From NCBI GenBank assembly GCA_028277515.1, contig JANQGC010000280.1:77516-141515 (forward strand): a stretch of DNA of 64,000 nucleotides, given 5' to 3'. This stretch comes from Anaerolineae bacterium (GTDB lineage: Bacteria; Chloroflexota; Anaerolineae; Promineifilales; Promineifilaceae). The first letter of the stretch is position 1. Every line of letters starts with the position of its first letter. Positions 23,368 to 34,654 of this stretch are shown in pieces. Made by a program: the position numbers and the translations under genes. A model generated the notes under the pieces. It saw nothing but the letters and a program-made list of their open reading frames with translations, made no database searches and was not told the origin of the DNA.

Positions 23368-26300
23368 CTACTGATTACTAATCGTCGGGAAATAAACCTC
23401 CGTTCCCACTATTAATCGCGCATTGGCAGACAGCAGCGGCAGATAGGTGCTCCACGGCCGTCCAAAGGTCGGAAAATCAAAGGTGACGGTAAATGGCCCA
23501 ACAGTCCTGATATTTCCAGCCGCATCAATCGCCTGAACACTTATCTGGTATTCGCCGACGATGCCGCTGGGCGTCCAGAAAGACCAGTTACCATGTTGAT
23601 TGGCTCTAAACCGCCTGGTCTGGCCATTGGGTCCTGTGGCCAGAACGTATATCGTAAAATCGCTGCCATCACCGGCCGAACCGTCAAAAATCGACTGCAG
23701 CGTATTTTCATCTACAAAATCAACAACCTTACTGATTTCCAAATCCGGATGGTTAATATCCAGCCAATAGCTGACCTCAACCGGCTCGGCCGAACGGTTG
23801 CCCGCCTTATCCAGACCAAATACGTGCAGCGTTTGCAGCAGTCCATCGGGATTGCTCTCCCCCGACGATGGTAGATAAGCCGCCCAACGGCCGTTCTCCT
23901 GCACCGGCCAGGTCGTACAATCCTCATCCGGCACACAGACCTGCACACGATAGGGTTTTTCATTGTCGCTCATCGTTCCGGTTAAAAGATGCAAACCGGC
24001 ACCTAACAGTTCACCGTCAATCCGCGGATCAACCGTGATCTCCGGTGGCGTCGTATCAACAACAGGAATTGCTTCTTGGGCGAGAGCATCTTCCATTACA
24101 GACGCACCAACTACGCTTCTCTGGCTGGCCGTTCCGTCCGTGGCTTTTTCATCAGCTTCAACCGTACCCCTAACCCTCGCAGGTAGTGGTGAGGATGAAT
24201 CTTCGGCCGGAGCAGTCGATGGCTCATAATTGGTCAATGGTCGTATAAACCCTTCCCCCACCCGTTCCATGTCAAAGACCTGCATCCCAGCATCTTTAGA
24301 CCGTCGTTCGGCTTTCTCCAGTTCACTATCATCCGGCGCGGGACTGGCGCTGTTAGCCGTCGTCGTGCAGCGGCCGCTCAGGTCACAGGCACGGATGGAC
24401 AGACTCGTATCTTGCGCCCCGGCAACTGTTTTTGCGGCATCCATGCCATAGATCCGCATCGTATCCGTAAACGTCGCTGCATACCACGGATCCACCTGGT
24501 CATAGGTCGTAAGCGTGATGTCCCCGCTCTCAAATTGGGGAATCGTTGCCGGCACTACCGGCTCACAGCTACTGCTCTCATCCAGGTTCAGGTCGGTTGT
24601 TGTGCAAGTGTAATTAGTTGTCGTTGATCCGTTGGAGTCAATCACCGCCGTGAAGCCCAGCGCCGGCGGTCGCGTGTCAATCTCGCCGCGCCACATATTC
24701 TGCCCGCTCAACGGTGTGACATTGTCCACAGCATCCCGGCCACGTACATTGACCTGGTAAATTCCTTCCAACCCGTTTGCCCCTTCCGGCAACGTGTACG
24801 ACCAGCCGTTTCCATTCAGTGTTGCCGCCTGCCAGGTGCCGAAGCCGTAATCATACAGATCGGACACCTCATAGGCTGCCAACGCCCGCTCATAAACCAG
24901 TAGTTCATCCACCTCCCCTTTGAAGGGAATGCTGCCGTCACTGCGCCGGCCGATGAACAATGGTGCATTATTGGTCGTCGTCCCTGTCGTCGCGTCGGCC
25001 ACGGAGCTTTCCAGGTTTCCGTCAATATAAAGGGAGAGCGTCCCCCCACTCTTGACCAGGGCCACATGGTGGAACTGACCGTCATTGACTGGCGTCGATG
25101 AAGCCAGTGTGGGCGTACTGCTTCCGTCACTGCGCCCAGCCCAAATGAGTCCGCTTTGGTTGCGCAGATGAATGGCATATGGATAGGCTGCTCCAGCCCA
25201 TTTCTCGACAATAACATTCTGGGAACTTGACGTATCTGGCTGATACGCATCAGCGCTGACCCAAAAAGCAATCGTGAAATCCTGGCCGGAATCGAAATTT
25301 AATGAATCGTCATGATCAATTTGCAAATAATCGTCCACACCGTTAAACATGACGGCCTGGTCACGGCGACCTTCCAGGTTCACTGCCGGGCACTCCGTCC
25401 CCTCACAAGACGCCGTATTGTTCACGCCCGACTGGTCAGGGAAGTATTCCGTGGCCTGGTTTTCGTCAAACGGCAGATGCAGTACCGCTCCGTTCAGGGC
25501 GTCGATCTGCTGCGCCGGGGTGAAGTTAATCTCCACTTCGGCTACCGTGCTCACATCCGTTATTTCGCCGTTGAAGGTGATCGCGCTGTCGATGACTATG
25601 GTTGTGGAGATAGGATTGCTGAGCTGCGGCAAGGGTGCATCGGCATCAAGCTGGAACGACCCGGCGCTGGGCAGGTTCTGTGTGCTGTTGCCCCCGTCAT
25701 CGCTCCCTTGCAGGAATATCTGGTAGGTTCCGCTGGGATCGTCGTTGCTCTGGTTGTTCTGGTTAAAAGGCGGCAGCACATAATCGAGGCTCCAATCATT
25801 CCCGTCAAGGACGACTTCCTGCCATCCCTGCCCGCTCAGGTCATCCTCACCTCCCAGCAGTACTTCTACTGCGGCCACGCCATGCGCATCACTTGCCGTA
25901 CCTGTCAGGCGCACCCGCCAGCGGCCGTCCTGGTCACGTGTCGGCCGTAGCGGCGGATTTTCATATTGCACGTCGGGCGGCGTGCGGTCCAGCACAAAAT
26001 TAGTCGTAACGGCCGGTCCCACCTGGCCCAGGATATCCGTCGCCCGCACCGAGAGCGTATGCCCGCCTTCGGCCAGGCCGCTCAGATCCAGGCTGTAACT
26101 CCACGATTCGGTGCCAACGGCATCCTGCCAGGATCCGTTATCGACCCGCACCTGCACTTTATCGACCTGCGATCCGGCGTCGCTCGCCGCGCCGGACACT
26201 TGTAAGGTCGGCCGGTCCTGCCCGCGCACGACCTGTCCATTTTGCGGGATGCTGATCGTCGTTTGCGGCAGGTCAGCATCAACAGACACCGTGCGTCCCT

Positions 26301-29300
26301 GAGCCTGGGCATCCAGGCCCAGGAATGTCCCTGTTTCACGCAGGATCAGGTTCTGCATTTGAACATCATCACCGCCCGGTGATCCCAACACCAGCGCAGT
26401 CATCACCGACTCATCTTCCACTTTGACTTTTTGATACAGATCGTTGATTGCCTCTGCAGATAACGCTTCCGCCCAAACAGCCACTTCATCAATAATGCCC
26501 TGGAAGCGCCAATCATTGTTGAAGCCTTCCCCAATGAACGTGGGACCAAAACCACTGTAATCGGCGACCGCCGTATCCTCGGCAATCTTCACACCGTCAC
26601 GGTAAATAATGCGCTTGTTAGTCGCCGCGTCATACGTACAGGCATAATGATGCCACGCTTCGTCTATATTTGACAAAGTCACATCCAGGTTATCATTCCA
26701 AAAAGCACAGGTGAAAACATTCTCAGAACGGTAACCCATATGCAGCCCCTGGTTGTCCTGCTCCATCCCCTGCATGAGGAGGATTCCTGGTCCATTGCCA
26801 CTGTCTTTCTGTGCCCATGCGGAAAGGGTGAATGATGAATCAGTCAATGGCAGGCTGCCGGCTTCACTTTGCAGGGTAATGTTTACATTGTCCAGCCCCC
26901 AATCCTTGTCGGAAGTTATGTCTGTGTTGACATCTCCTTTGAAATATAGTTGAAGCGATTTGGCCGTATGTCCCTCTATCGTAAATTCGATATTATATAT
27001 TGTGGATGGATATGGATAATTACCTACGGTCAGATCGGATGAGTCTCCGCCATGTCCCGGTGTATTAGCCACCGGCCACACCGCGACCGAGTCCACCGCG
27101 TTATTTTCAATAGATGGGAATTGGCCACGTCCAGGGTCGATCACCCAGGCTGTGCCTTCATAATTGACTTTCTTAAATAGCACGGCCACTGTATCGCTGG
27201 GGTTGGTATAACAGCCCACCTCATTGTTGCCCATACCCGAACCGGCAAGTGTGGAATAATTTTGGGCCACATCCAGTCTGAAACCGCTGCAATCGGAATG
27301 CTGCCAAAGAGTGATGCCGCTCAAAGACCAGGATTGAGCAGGGTATAGTTGATATTGACCGATGGTATCGAGTATATTGGAGAAATTGGTCCTTAGCACT
27401 TTTTTGTTGTTATATCCCCATTCCCAATTATCAGGTCCGGTCACACCATTCACCCCAGACCACTCCCCTAACACATAGAGGTCAAAGGAAATCTTGATTG
27501 AGTCGTGAGAAGGTAAATTACTAAGATCAAGCGTCACCGTATCATTGCGGTAAGGACCCAAGAACTGTGTTCTTTGATCTTTACGGAGGCCAGATGTCTC
27601 CTTGACCGGGTTCCACTCCGACCCAACGGAAGACTCGAAATCGTATGAAATGATCGCTCCCTCCCGCACACGTGGATTGACAGTAATAAATTCGGTGCTG
27701 CCGTCAAGCTGTGCGGCCGTGGATGCCACACCGGCGACGCCCATTGTAGGACAGGCTCCCCCGGAACAGGACGCATCATACCCATTTTGCGTGGCGTCCG
27801 TAAACGTTATGGAACCGGCCGTTTCATCAAGATCATAAATGGCCAGCGCCGCCTCAAACGCATCGCTAATTTCCGCGCTGCTCAACTCGCGATTGAAAAA
27901 GCGCACATTGTCCAGGCTGCCCTGGAAGAAGTTGACACCAAGGGAATCGCTGCTCGCTATTGTGAAGCTATCACAAGCCGAACCGGAACAGCCGGCAAAG
28001 CTGATCGACCCGCTACGCTGCTGCAGATTGCCATCTACATACAGACTATGAACACCCCCGCCGGCCGTATGCGCCACATGATGCCAGTTGCCGTCAGCAT
28101 AATTTGTCCCTGAAGAACAAATGATGTCGTTCTGCTCCTTGCCGGATACACTCTTCTTAACCCGCGCGCAGACATTCCCATTTTTCAGATATACGGACTT
28201 CATGTCATTTTGCCGGTGCAGAATCGTCGCGCTCTGGCTGTTGCTACGGAACCAGAAATCACTGCTAAAATTGCCTCCTGGTTGGTTGATATTCACCTGT
28301 AAATAATCATCTGCTCCATCAAATCGCACCCCGCTGCCAAAGCGACCTTCAACACCGGCCAGGGGGCAGACGGCCGAAGATGCGCAAGAAACATCATTTC
28401 CCAAACCGGAAGAATCAGCGAAAATCGTCGCACCAGCATCCTCCTCAAACTGCAAATCCAATACTGGCTGTGTGGTCAAACAGGCTAAAGTCAATCCAGC
28501 CACGCTAGAAAGCGTGCTCTTCTGTGGAAAACCGCGCAGGCTCCCATCCTGGCTGATCGCCTGGTAGGTTACCTTGTTCTCTCCGGGCAATGCCCAGGCA
28601 GCGACCCACCCCCCATTTTTCGGATCGGCACACAGAGCCGTTACCACTCCCGCATTATTAAGCAAGTCATCTGTGGCCAGGACCGTATCTTGATAGCTGG
28701 CGTTGCCAACGAGTCTTCTGGCATGCAACTGAGCATTGCCATTCACTTCATCTCGATATATGAGCAAGCTCTGCCGGCTAAGGGGATCGAAAGCGATTTG
28801 CGGGGATTGGGTGCCCCCATCCGCATCCGGCCAGCCGGACCCGCTGCCGATCATTTCACTGTTGCTCACCGTACCATCCGGGTTGACATTGGCCCGCACC
28901 AGGTTGCTTCCATCCTGCCAAACGGCTATATATTGGCTGCCGTTCCATTCCAGAGTGACGTTGCTGAGACCGGCTGTTGATTCATTTAATAGCTGCGGAT
29001 CTCCGGCTGGTTCCCCACTATTTTTCACAACCTGGAGCCAAATCTTCTGCTCGTTTGTACCGTCAACAATCCAGCCCAGCAAAAAATCTTGCCCATCGCT
29101 GGCGATGGCCGGTTGGCTGACCTGGCCACCCTCATCAAACGCGGTATATCCCGTTGAAGGGTTGTTAGTGGAGCCGTGATAGCGAAAGAATAAGATACCC
29201 CAATACGTTTCCTCATCAGCCACGACGTTGTCACCCCAGATACTCAAGCAGATGCCATTATTCGCACAAGCGATGGATGGATTTGTTAAAGTATCATTAT

Positions 29301-32300
29301 CGGCAGAATAGTATTGGGGGGATGCTTTTAAAGTTCCATCGGCCTGCACACCATAGGCTGTAATTCTACTGCTGTCCCGTTCTTTCATGGCCATCACATA
29401 CGGTTCCGTCCAGCCGCTCACGGCCGCTATATCCGGCCTGCCTCCACCCCCAAATTTCAAGCCATCGGCCGTCTGCTGCCCCTCCTCCCACGTCCAGATA
29501 GTGGTTCCCAAATCAGTCAGATTCATCGTGCTGGTAAATTGATAAGAGGCGCTGGCTGCAACATTGGAGGACAATTGGCTGACCAGCGATTCGCTGCTTC
29601 CGGAAACAATATTGACCTCCGCCTCCAGGGGTGTGCCGGAAAAAGCGGCCGGCGGATCAAGGAATAATTCTCCGGCCAGGCTCTGGCTGCTGCTCAAATT
29701 ATTGGCCGTCGTGGTTGTGTAAACCAAAGTCGCATCCGGGCTGATAAAGCCTTCGACAGAATCATCCTCAATGTAAAGAGCGACCGGGCTTTCATTCCAA
29801 ACTGCTGGGCTGTATACCCTGGGATAATCGGCATTGGCCCAAGGGTCGCAATCCGGACAGGTGTCCTGTGTGCGCTCGAACAGGTCTGACATCCCATCCC
29901 CATCATTATCCGCTTCCAGGGGACTGCTCCAGACTTTAGTAAACTTATCGGGGGCGTAAGCGATGAACCAGCCGCCATCCGGGGCGACCTCCTGCGCATC
30001 TGCAATCCCATCATCATCACTGTCGCCGCGGCCGGGGTCCGTGCCCAGGTGAATTTCCAGGCCATCGGACAGCGTATCTCCATCCGAATCGGGACTCAGC
30101 GGGTCCAGGTTGTAACCCCGCTCATCCGAGGTCCTGGCGCGCATCGTTAATTCATAGGCATCGGACAGTTCATCGCCATCGGTGTCCCAGGTCGAGTCAT
30201 CAGGGTCCACGCCACCTTCAGACATGGATAACAAGCCATCACCATCTTGATCTCTAGCGACAATCCGCCCTTCACTCCAATCAGATACTTTCACAAATTC
30301 TTCCAGGGTCGGCGGTAAAACATCGAACACAATGGCCGATCCCAAACTATCAGAACTGGACCCCTTAATCGTCTTATTGGTGCAAAAGCTGACCCAGCAA
30401 GATTGCCCTTCCAGCGAATAGGCAGAATTCAATACCAAAGAGGTGGGTACATTCACACCGGCCCTCATGGTCGTGGCATACGTGAGGTTGTCAATAATCC
30501 GGCCAATGGGTTTGGGATCGATAATGTCCCAATCATCTTTGCGTACATTTCGCGAGGTTGAGAGCTTGACCTCATTCTCGCTCAATTGATAAACCATGCT
30601 ATTGGCCTTCAAACTGGTAACCCCACGTTTGCCCGTCATCGTGGTGGTCACCGGCATGGTGTAAGAGATGGTATTCCCGGCCACCATGCCCCGATCGGGA
30701 TCAGCCAGATCGATGGTCAAATCGCCGGCTTCCACGTCGACTTCTTCAAACACCTTATATTGGTAGATAGCACCAGCAATAGCCTGGGTGATCTTCCCAG
30801 TGATCGACCAGTTCTTGCCTAATAGCAGCAAAATAATATCAATGGTCGCCAATATACCCACCAGGATGGAACCGATCACCGTACTTGCCAAAACATATAA
30901 AACAACAGCCACGATAATAGCGGCGATGGTGGCCGCCACCGCTTCATTAAAGGCTATTGTTCCCGGTTGTATTGTCCCGCTGCCCCATAAATAGACAAAT
31001 ACACCAACGGTGATGGCCACGGAAATAATCAATCCGATAACGCCGGCTTTGCTGGAAGCGCCGGTAATCTCCGAACTCTCCGTCGACAGACTCAAATAAG
31101 TTTCAGCCAATCCTAAATCCTCGTCAATTTCGACCAATTCATTGACCAATTTTCGTAGGGCCAGAATCGGTTTGACTATCGAGAAAATAAGATTAAGCAT
31201 TCCCACACTGACCGCGGCCGTAATCCGCCAGGCTAAGCTGGTATCATTGGCCAAATAAATAGCGATTAAAGCTACCGCCGCAATGATCAGCAGCGCACCT
31301 ACGACGGCCAGCTTGCTGATGCCGGTCAAATCTTTCAGGTATGCAAAGGTCTGTTGTTCGATGAATTTAGAAAGAATCGCCGTGGTCGTGGCCTCCGCCT
31401 CTTCGTCTTCTTCAATTGTATTCGCAATATCTTGCAGTTGGGGACTATACTTAAAGTAGCTACTAACCACCTGGAGCACGAGCTTGCGGATATCCCCGGC
31501 AACCTCCACATAAATCGAGCTGTCCGCTTTTTGAACATCGGGACTATAAACAGAATTTCCTTGTTGAACGATGCTATTGGTGCCGTTAAACACGGCAATA
31601 TAGACCAGTTGAGCCATCGTCTGGTAGGTCTCAGCTTCCTCTTCATCTTCTAACGAAGAAAAGGCAACTCCCCAATGATCTGTCAACTCATCATAAAATT
31701 CTTGAATATCGGCCGCCATCCAGCCGCTTTGATAGGAATAAGGCGCCCACTTAAGGGAATGCATGGTCGTCACCTCAACCGGGTTCGATCCGGTCGATGG
31801 CAGCATCACCTGAAGCCGGTTGTTCGAGAATCCAATATTCGGTGATCCGGCAGCGATATCATCCAGGTTCATCCCGCGATAGAGTTCTTCATAAGCGAAC
31901 ATTAACGTAGGTGTGATCGGTGTGCTTTCGGCAATGCTGGTGAAGTTTGCATCCAGGATATTGATGGTTTGAGTGACCGTCGTATCCATCAAACCAAGAT
32001 CGATGGAATCATAGGTCTTTCTCTGTACCGTAAACACATCAGGCAATCCCCAGCGTTCCGTATCAGAAACAGCGTCATTGGTCGTGTGGTTGAAGCGTCT
32101 ATAGATTTCCTGTGTATCCATGTCCAACTGGCCATCGCCGACGCATTGGTTATCGACGTATTGGTCACAATCTCTGCCCTGAATGAATGTATAATCAAGG
32201 CCATATAAAAGACCATACAAGGCATCAATATAATAAGGTTTATCATATCCGGGTGAAAGTGCCTCGGTTGCCTGGGGGTCCTCAAAAATAATATCTACGG

Positions 32301-34485
32301 CTGCCGCATGCTCTTCAGTCACGCTAAAGCCGGTCAGACGCCACTCATCATCATACATCTGGATGACTTGCATATCATTCAACGTACTGTATTGAGTGCA
32401 AATATTATCGGAATAGGTTTCGCATTGGTCGTTTAAAGCCTGTACCAACCAAACCAGGTTTACGTTCTGGGGATCAGACCATTGGCCGGCCGCTTCATAA
32501 AACATGGCAGCGTAAAAAGCGACATTCTTCTCGCCATACTGATCTGTGACCACCTGGATGGGCACGTAAGCCACTTGAGTATCGGCTGTTGTCTGGTTAA
32601 CTGATATGCCAAACTCTTGCAGCGTTTCGGCATCAGGCAGATTATCCGGCGACCCTATAATCTCAATTTCCAGCATTGGAATCAGGCGCATATCCCCGTT
32701 ATCATTGGGCGAAGGGGTCAGTGTCGGATCGAGATCATAGAATGTGAGGCCATCAGCATCTTGAATTTGTCCTTGATTATCAAACGGCCAATCCCAAACG
32801 TTCTGGGAGTACCATAAATTATCAACATTGGTCGGGTTTATTTGAAACTCAACCTTGACTAACAAATCCTCCTGCAGATCGTTGATCACAAGTTCCATTG
32901 GATCATCCCCATTGTAAACGGTTTCCTCGTTCATGTATGGGGAAAGATCAAGATCGTCGGGCACGCCGTCACCATCATTATCATCATCCCAGATATCCGG
33001 TGTGCCGTCATTATCGGTGTCCTCGGGCACACCATCCCTATCGACATCAAAATACCACTCCTGGCCGTCGGAGAGACCATCATTGTTGCTGTCCATAACC
33101 AGCGGATCGGTGTACCAGGTTTTATTCGTTTCCGAGATCACTACCCCGGCCACTTCGATGCCATCATCGACGCCGTCCTCATCCGTATCGGCCGAGCCTG
33201 GCAGGGTTCCCAGAATACATTCCTGCAAGTTGGTCAGATTATCCCCATCATAATCAGCATGGGGATCAGTCTCACAAGATGAGTCGAAATAGGGATTGTC
33301 GTCGGAGGTAGCGCTGTCCACTTCGCCGACCTGGACGCCGCTATTTGACAGCCGTGCTTGCTGCAAGGGATCACGATTGGGATCAAAGTCTTTGTTGTCC
33401 AACACTGATCGCTGCTGTTCTAGCGCGTCAAATTCTGCCTGTCGCACCTCCTGCTCGGCTCGCCTTTCCTCCTGCCGCTGGTTAAAAGCAGAAACATGGG
33501 TCACGGTCAGCAGAGGGGTTAAAAGCATGGAGGCGATGATCGCTAAGGCGACCGGGGCGTAAACGGTCTTTTTATCCCCACGGCGCACAATCACGGTGAG
33601 CAATAGCAAAACCAGGATCACAGCCACTAGGGGGAAGACCTGCTGTGTAAGGGTGGCCGCCTCCAACCCCGGTAATGCGCGGGCCACTCCGGCAATCAGA
33701 TTTGAAGTCGCTGCGACCGGTGCAAAATCGCTGAAGGTCACGCTGATTTGCACGGTTGTCTGGTAATTGTCGGCCGTTTCCGGGAATTGCAAATCAAAAA
33801 TCTGGCGAATGGGTAGGCCATTTTCACCAACCCACAGTTCCCCCTGGCCCGACATATCGAGATAAGCCTGGGCGAGTTGCAGCTTCACCCCTGGCGGCAC
33901 ATTCTCCTGCTGCCGCAACTGATCGCGCATAAATTCGGCAAAGCGCCGGCCGTCAATGTCAAAGGTAAAGCGAGTGATCGTCATATCACCCAAAGCCGTG
34001 CGCCGCCGCTCCGGTTCATGCCGCTTGATGTTTTCAGCAGCGTTCAAATAACCCATCATATCCCCGCCTGGGGCAATCGTATGGGTGAGATTCTCCGCTT
34101 CCTCCCAATCACTACCCCCCTGGCGTGTGTAGGTTTTGTTACCCTCCACCTTGATCTGCATCCCGCTTTCCGGCAGCAAAACGCTTCCGCCGGAGGCCCA
34201 GATGTTGAGCTGCATTTCCTCCTCCCGCAGATCAGCCCGGCCGTCCATATAGATCCGTGTCTCTTTAGCTTCTCTCCCGGCATTCACGGGTGAGGGCAAA
34301 GGGGTCATCACCTGGGTCACATCACTGTCAAACCGGTAAGATCCCGATTGGCGAACCCGATCCCAAACCGCCTGGAATTCACCAGCATCGGAACCCTCCA
34401 TTTGAGCCTGGGTTACTATGGAAAAAGCTAACAAGAAAGTGAGGGTGAGAATGAATGCAAAAACATAGCGGCGCTGAATTTTCAT
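23368..34485 (-). CDS. Giant multidomain surface protein with TSP3, LamG and Ig-like modules
   Basis: 3705 residues. A signal peptide (residues 1-28) leads to a LolA/LppX-like beta domain (about 30-265) and two membrane helices (about 275-335). Calcium-binding thrombospondin type-3 repeats of the D-x-D-x-DG-x-x-D kind occur at about 400-530 and 1400-1545. A cluster of several long hydrophobic helices (about 1050-1235) lies between them. Three LamG/concanavalin-like domains follow (about 2010-2210, 2215-2700, 2995-3215), the second interrupted by an inserted ~300-residue region. Bacterial Ig-like modules lie at about 2720-2830 and 3480-3670. The C-terminus 'YLPLLS...YFPTISN' resembles a tail common on Chloroflexota exported proteins. 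It is probably a cell-surface adhesion or envelope protein. Confidence 0.85.
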   Translation of the reverse strand: MKIQRRYVFAFILTLTFLLAFSIVTQAQMEGSDAGEFQAVWDRVRQSGSYRFDSDVTQVMTPLPSPVNAGREAKETRIYMDGRADLREEEMQLNIWASGGSVLLPESGMQIKVEGNKTYTRQGGSDWEEAENLTHTIAPGGDMMGYLNAAENIKRHEPERRRTALGDMTITRFTFDIDGRRFAEFMRDQLRQQENVPPGVKLQLAQAYLDMSGQGELWVGENGLPIRQIFDLQFPETADNYQTTVQISVTFSDFAPVAATSNLIAGVARALPGLEAATLTQQVFPLVAVILVLLLLTVIVRRGDKKTVYAPVALAIIASMLLTPLLTVTHVSAFNQRQEERRAEQEVRQAEFDALEQQRSVLDNKDFDPNRDPLQQARLSNSGVQVGEVDSATSDDNPYFDSSCETDPHADYDGDNLTNLQECILGTLPGSADTDEDGVDDGIEVAGVVISETNKTWYTDPLVMDSNNDGLSDGQEWYFDVDRDGVPEDTDNDGTPDIWDDDNDGDGVPDDLDLSPYMNEETVYNGDDPMELVINDLQEDLLVKVEFQINPTNVDNLWYSQNVWDWPFDNQGQIQDADGLTFYDLDPTLTPSPNDNGDMRLIPMLEIEIIGSPDNLPDAETLQEFGISVNQTTADTQVAYVPIQVVTDQYGEKNVAFYAAMFYEAAGQWSDPQNVNLVWLVQALNDQCETYSDNICTQYSTLNDMQVIQMYDDEWRLTGFSVTEEHAAAVDIIFEDPQATEALSPGYDKPYYIDALYGLLYGLDYTFIQGRDCDQYVDNQCVGDGQLDMDTQEIYRRFNHTTNDAVSDTERWGLPDVFTVQRKTYDSIDLGLMDTTVTQTINILDANFTSIAESTPITPTLMFAYEELYRGMNLDDIAAGSPNIGFSNNRLQVMLPSTGSNPVEVTTMHSLKWAPYSYQSGWMAADIQEFYDELTDHWGVAFSSLEDEEEAETYQTMAQLVYIAVFNGTNSIVQQGNSVYSPDVQKADSSIYVEVAGDIRKLVLQVVSSYFKYSPQLQDIANTIEEDEEAEATTTAILSKFIEQQTFAYLKDLTGISKLAVVGALLIIAAVALIAIYLANDTSLAWRITAAVSVGMLNLIFSIVKPILALRKLVNELVEIDEDLGLAETYLSLSTESSEITGASSKAGVIGLIISVAITVGVFVYLWGSGTIQPGTIAFNEAVAATIAAIIVAVVLYVLASTVIGSILVGILATIDIILLLLGKNWSITGKITQAIAGAIYQYKVFEEVDVEAGDLTIDLADPDRGMVAGNTISYTMPVTTTMTGKRGVTSLKANSMVYQLSENEVKLSTSRNVRKDDWDIIDPKPIGRIIDNLTYATTMRAGVNVPTSLVLNSAYSLEGQSCWVSFCTNKTIKGSSSDSLGSAIVFDVLPPTLEEFVKVSDWSEGRIVARDQDGDGLLSMSEGGVDPDDSTWDTDGDELSDAYELTMRARTSDERGYNLDPLSPDSDGDTLSDGLEIHLGTDPGRGDSDDDGIADAQEVAPDGGWFIAYAPDKFTKVWSSPLEADNDGDGMSDLFERTQDTCPDCDPWANADYPRVYSPAVWNESPVALYIEDDSVEGFISPDATLVYTTTTANNLSSSQSLAGELFLDPPAAFSGTPLEAEVNIVSGSSESLVSQLSSNVAASASYQFTSTMNLTDLGTTIWTWEEGQQTADGLKFGGGGRPDIAAVSGWTEPYVMAMKERDSSRITAYGVQADGTLKASPQYYSADNDTLTNPSIACANNGICLSIWGDNVVADEETYWGILFFRYHGSTNNPSTGYTAFDEGGQVSQPAIASDGQDFLLGWIVDGTNEQKIWLQVVKNSGEPAGDPQLLNESTAGLSNVTLEWNGSQYIAVWQDGSNLVRANVNPDGTVSNSEMIGSGSGWPDADGGTQSPQIAFDPLSRQSLLIYRDEVNGNAQLHARRLVGNASYQDTVLATDDLLNNAGVVTALCADPKNGGWVAAWALPGENKVTYQAISQDGSLRGFPQKSTLSSVAGLTLACLTTQPVLDLQFEEDAGATIFADSSGLGNDVSCASSAVCPLAGVEGRFGSGVRFDGADDYLQVNINQPGGNFSSDFWFRSNSQSATILHRQNDMKSVYLKNGNVCARVKKSVSGKEQNDIICSSGTNYADGNWHHVAHTAGGGVHSLYVDGNLQQRSGSISFAGCSGSACDSFTIASSDSLGVNFFQGSLDNVRFFNRELSSAEISDAFEAALAIYDLDETAGSITFTDATQNGYDASCSGGACPTMGVAGVASTAAQLDGSTEFITVNPRVREGAIISYDFESSVGSEWNPVKETSGLRKDQRTQFLGPYRNDTVTLDLSNLPSHDSIKISFDLYVLGEWSGVNGVTGPDNWEWGYNNKKVLRTNFSNILDTIGQYQLYPAQSWSLSGITLWQHSDCSGFRLDVAQNYSTLAGSGMGNNEVGCYTNPSDTVAVLFKKVNYEGTAWVIDPGRGQFPSIENNAVDSVAVWPVANTPGHGGDSSDLTVGNYPYPSTIYNIEFTIEGHTAKSLQLYFKGDVNTDITSDKDWGLDNVNITLQSEAGSLPLTDSSFTLSAWAQKDSGNGPGILLMQGMEQDNQGLHMGYRSENVFTCAFWNDNLDVTLSNIDEAWHHYACTYDAATNKRIIYRDGVKIAEDTAVADYSGFGPTFIGEGFNNDWRFQGIIDEVAVWAEALSAEAINDLYQKVKVEDESVMTALVLGSPGGDDVQMQNLILRETGTFLGLDAQAQGRTVSVDADLPQTTISIPQNGQVVRGQDRPTLQVSGAASDAGSQVDKVQVRVDNGSWQDAVGTESWSYSLDLSGLAEGGHTLSVRATDILGQVGPAVTTNFVLDRTPPDVQYENPPLRPTRDQDGRWRVRLTGTASDAHGVAAVEVLLGGEDDLSGQGWQEVVLDGNDWSLDYVLPPFNQNNQSNDDPSGTYQIFLQGSDDGGNSTQNLPSAGSFQLDADAPLPQLSNPISTTIVIDSAITFNGEITDVSTVAEVEINFTPAQQIDALNGAVLHLPFDENQATEYFPDQSGVNNTASCEGTECPAVNLEGRRDQAVMFNGVDDYLQIDHDDSLNFDSGQDFTIAFWVSADAYQPDTSSSQNVIVEKWAGAAYPYAIHLRNQSGLIWAGRSDGSSTPTLASSTPVNDGQFHHVALVKSGGTLSLYIDGNLESSVADATTGTTTNNAPLFIGRRSDGSIPFKGEVDELLVYERALAAYEVSDLYDYGFGTWQAATLNGNGWSYTLPEGANGLEGIYQVNVRGRDAVDNVTPLSGQNMWRGEIDTRPPALGFTAVIDSNGSTTTNYTCTTTDLNLDESSSCEPVVPATIPQFESGDITLTTYDQVDPWYAATFTDTMRIYGMDAAKTVAGAQDTSLSIRACDLSGRCTTTANSASPAPDDSELEKAERRSKDAGMQVFDMERVGEGFIRPLTNYEPSTAPAEDSSSPLPARVRGTVEADEKATDGTASQRSVVGASVMEDALAQEAIPVVDTTPPEITVDPRIDGELLGAGLHLLTGTMSDNEKPYRVQVCVPDEDCTTWPVQENGRWAAYLPSSGESNPDGLLQTLHVFGLDKAGNRSAEPVEVSYWLDINHPDLEISKVVDFVDENTLQSIFDGSAGDGSDFTIYVLATGPNGQTRRFRANQHGNWSFWTPSGIVGEYQISVQAIDAAGNIRTVGPFTVTFDFPTFGRPWSTYLPLLSANARLIVGTEVYFPTISNQ

Positions 34486-34654
34486 GGTTCGTCCTTGCTA
34501 CGAAACTAGAGAAATATGCCAAGATTTTGAAAGGTTAAGGGATATAATAATTGGGAAATTGCTGTTATGCAATATTAAATTGGGGCCAGATACGCGGAAA
34601 GGTTGAGTAGGAATAGCTGAAGGGTTGCTAATAATATAGTGGTGTGTGAGCTTT

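Noticed and set aside
29860..33290. CRISPR-like repeats
   Set aside because: The repetitive DNA here encodes D-x-D-G calcium repeats of the giant protein; spacing and sequence are irregular and coding.
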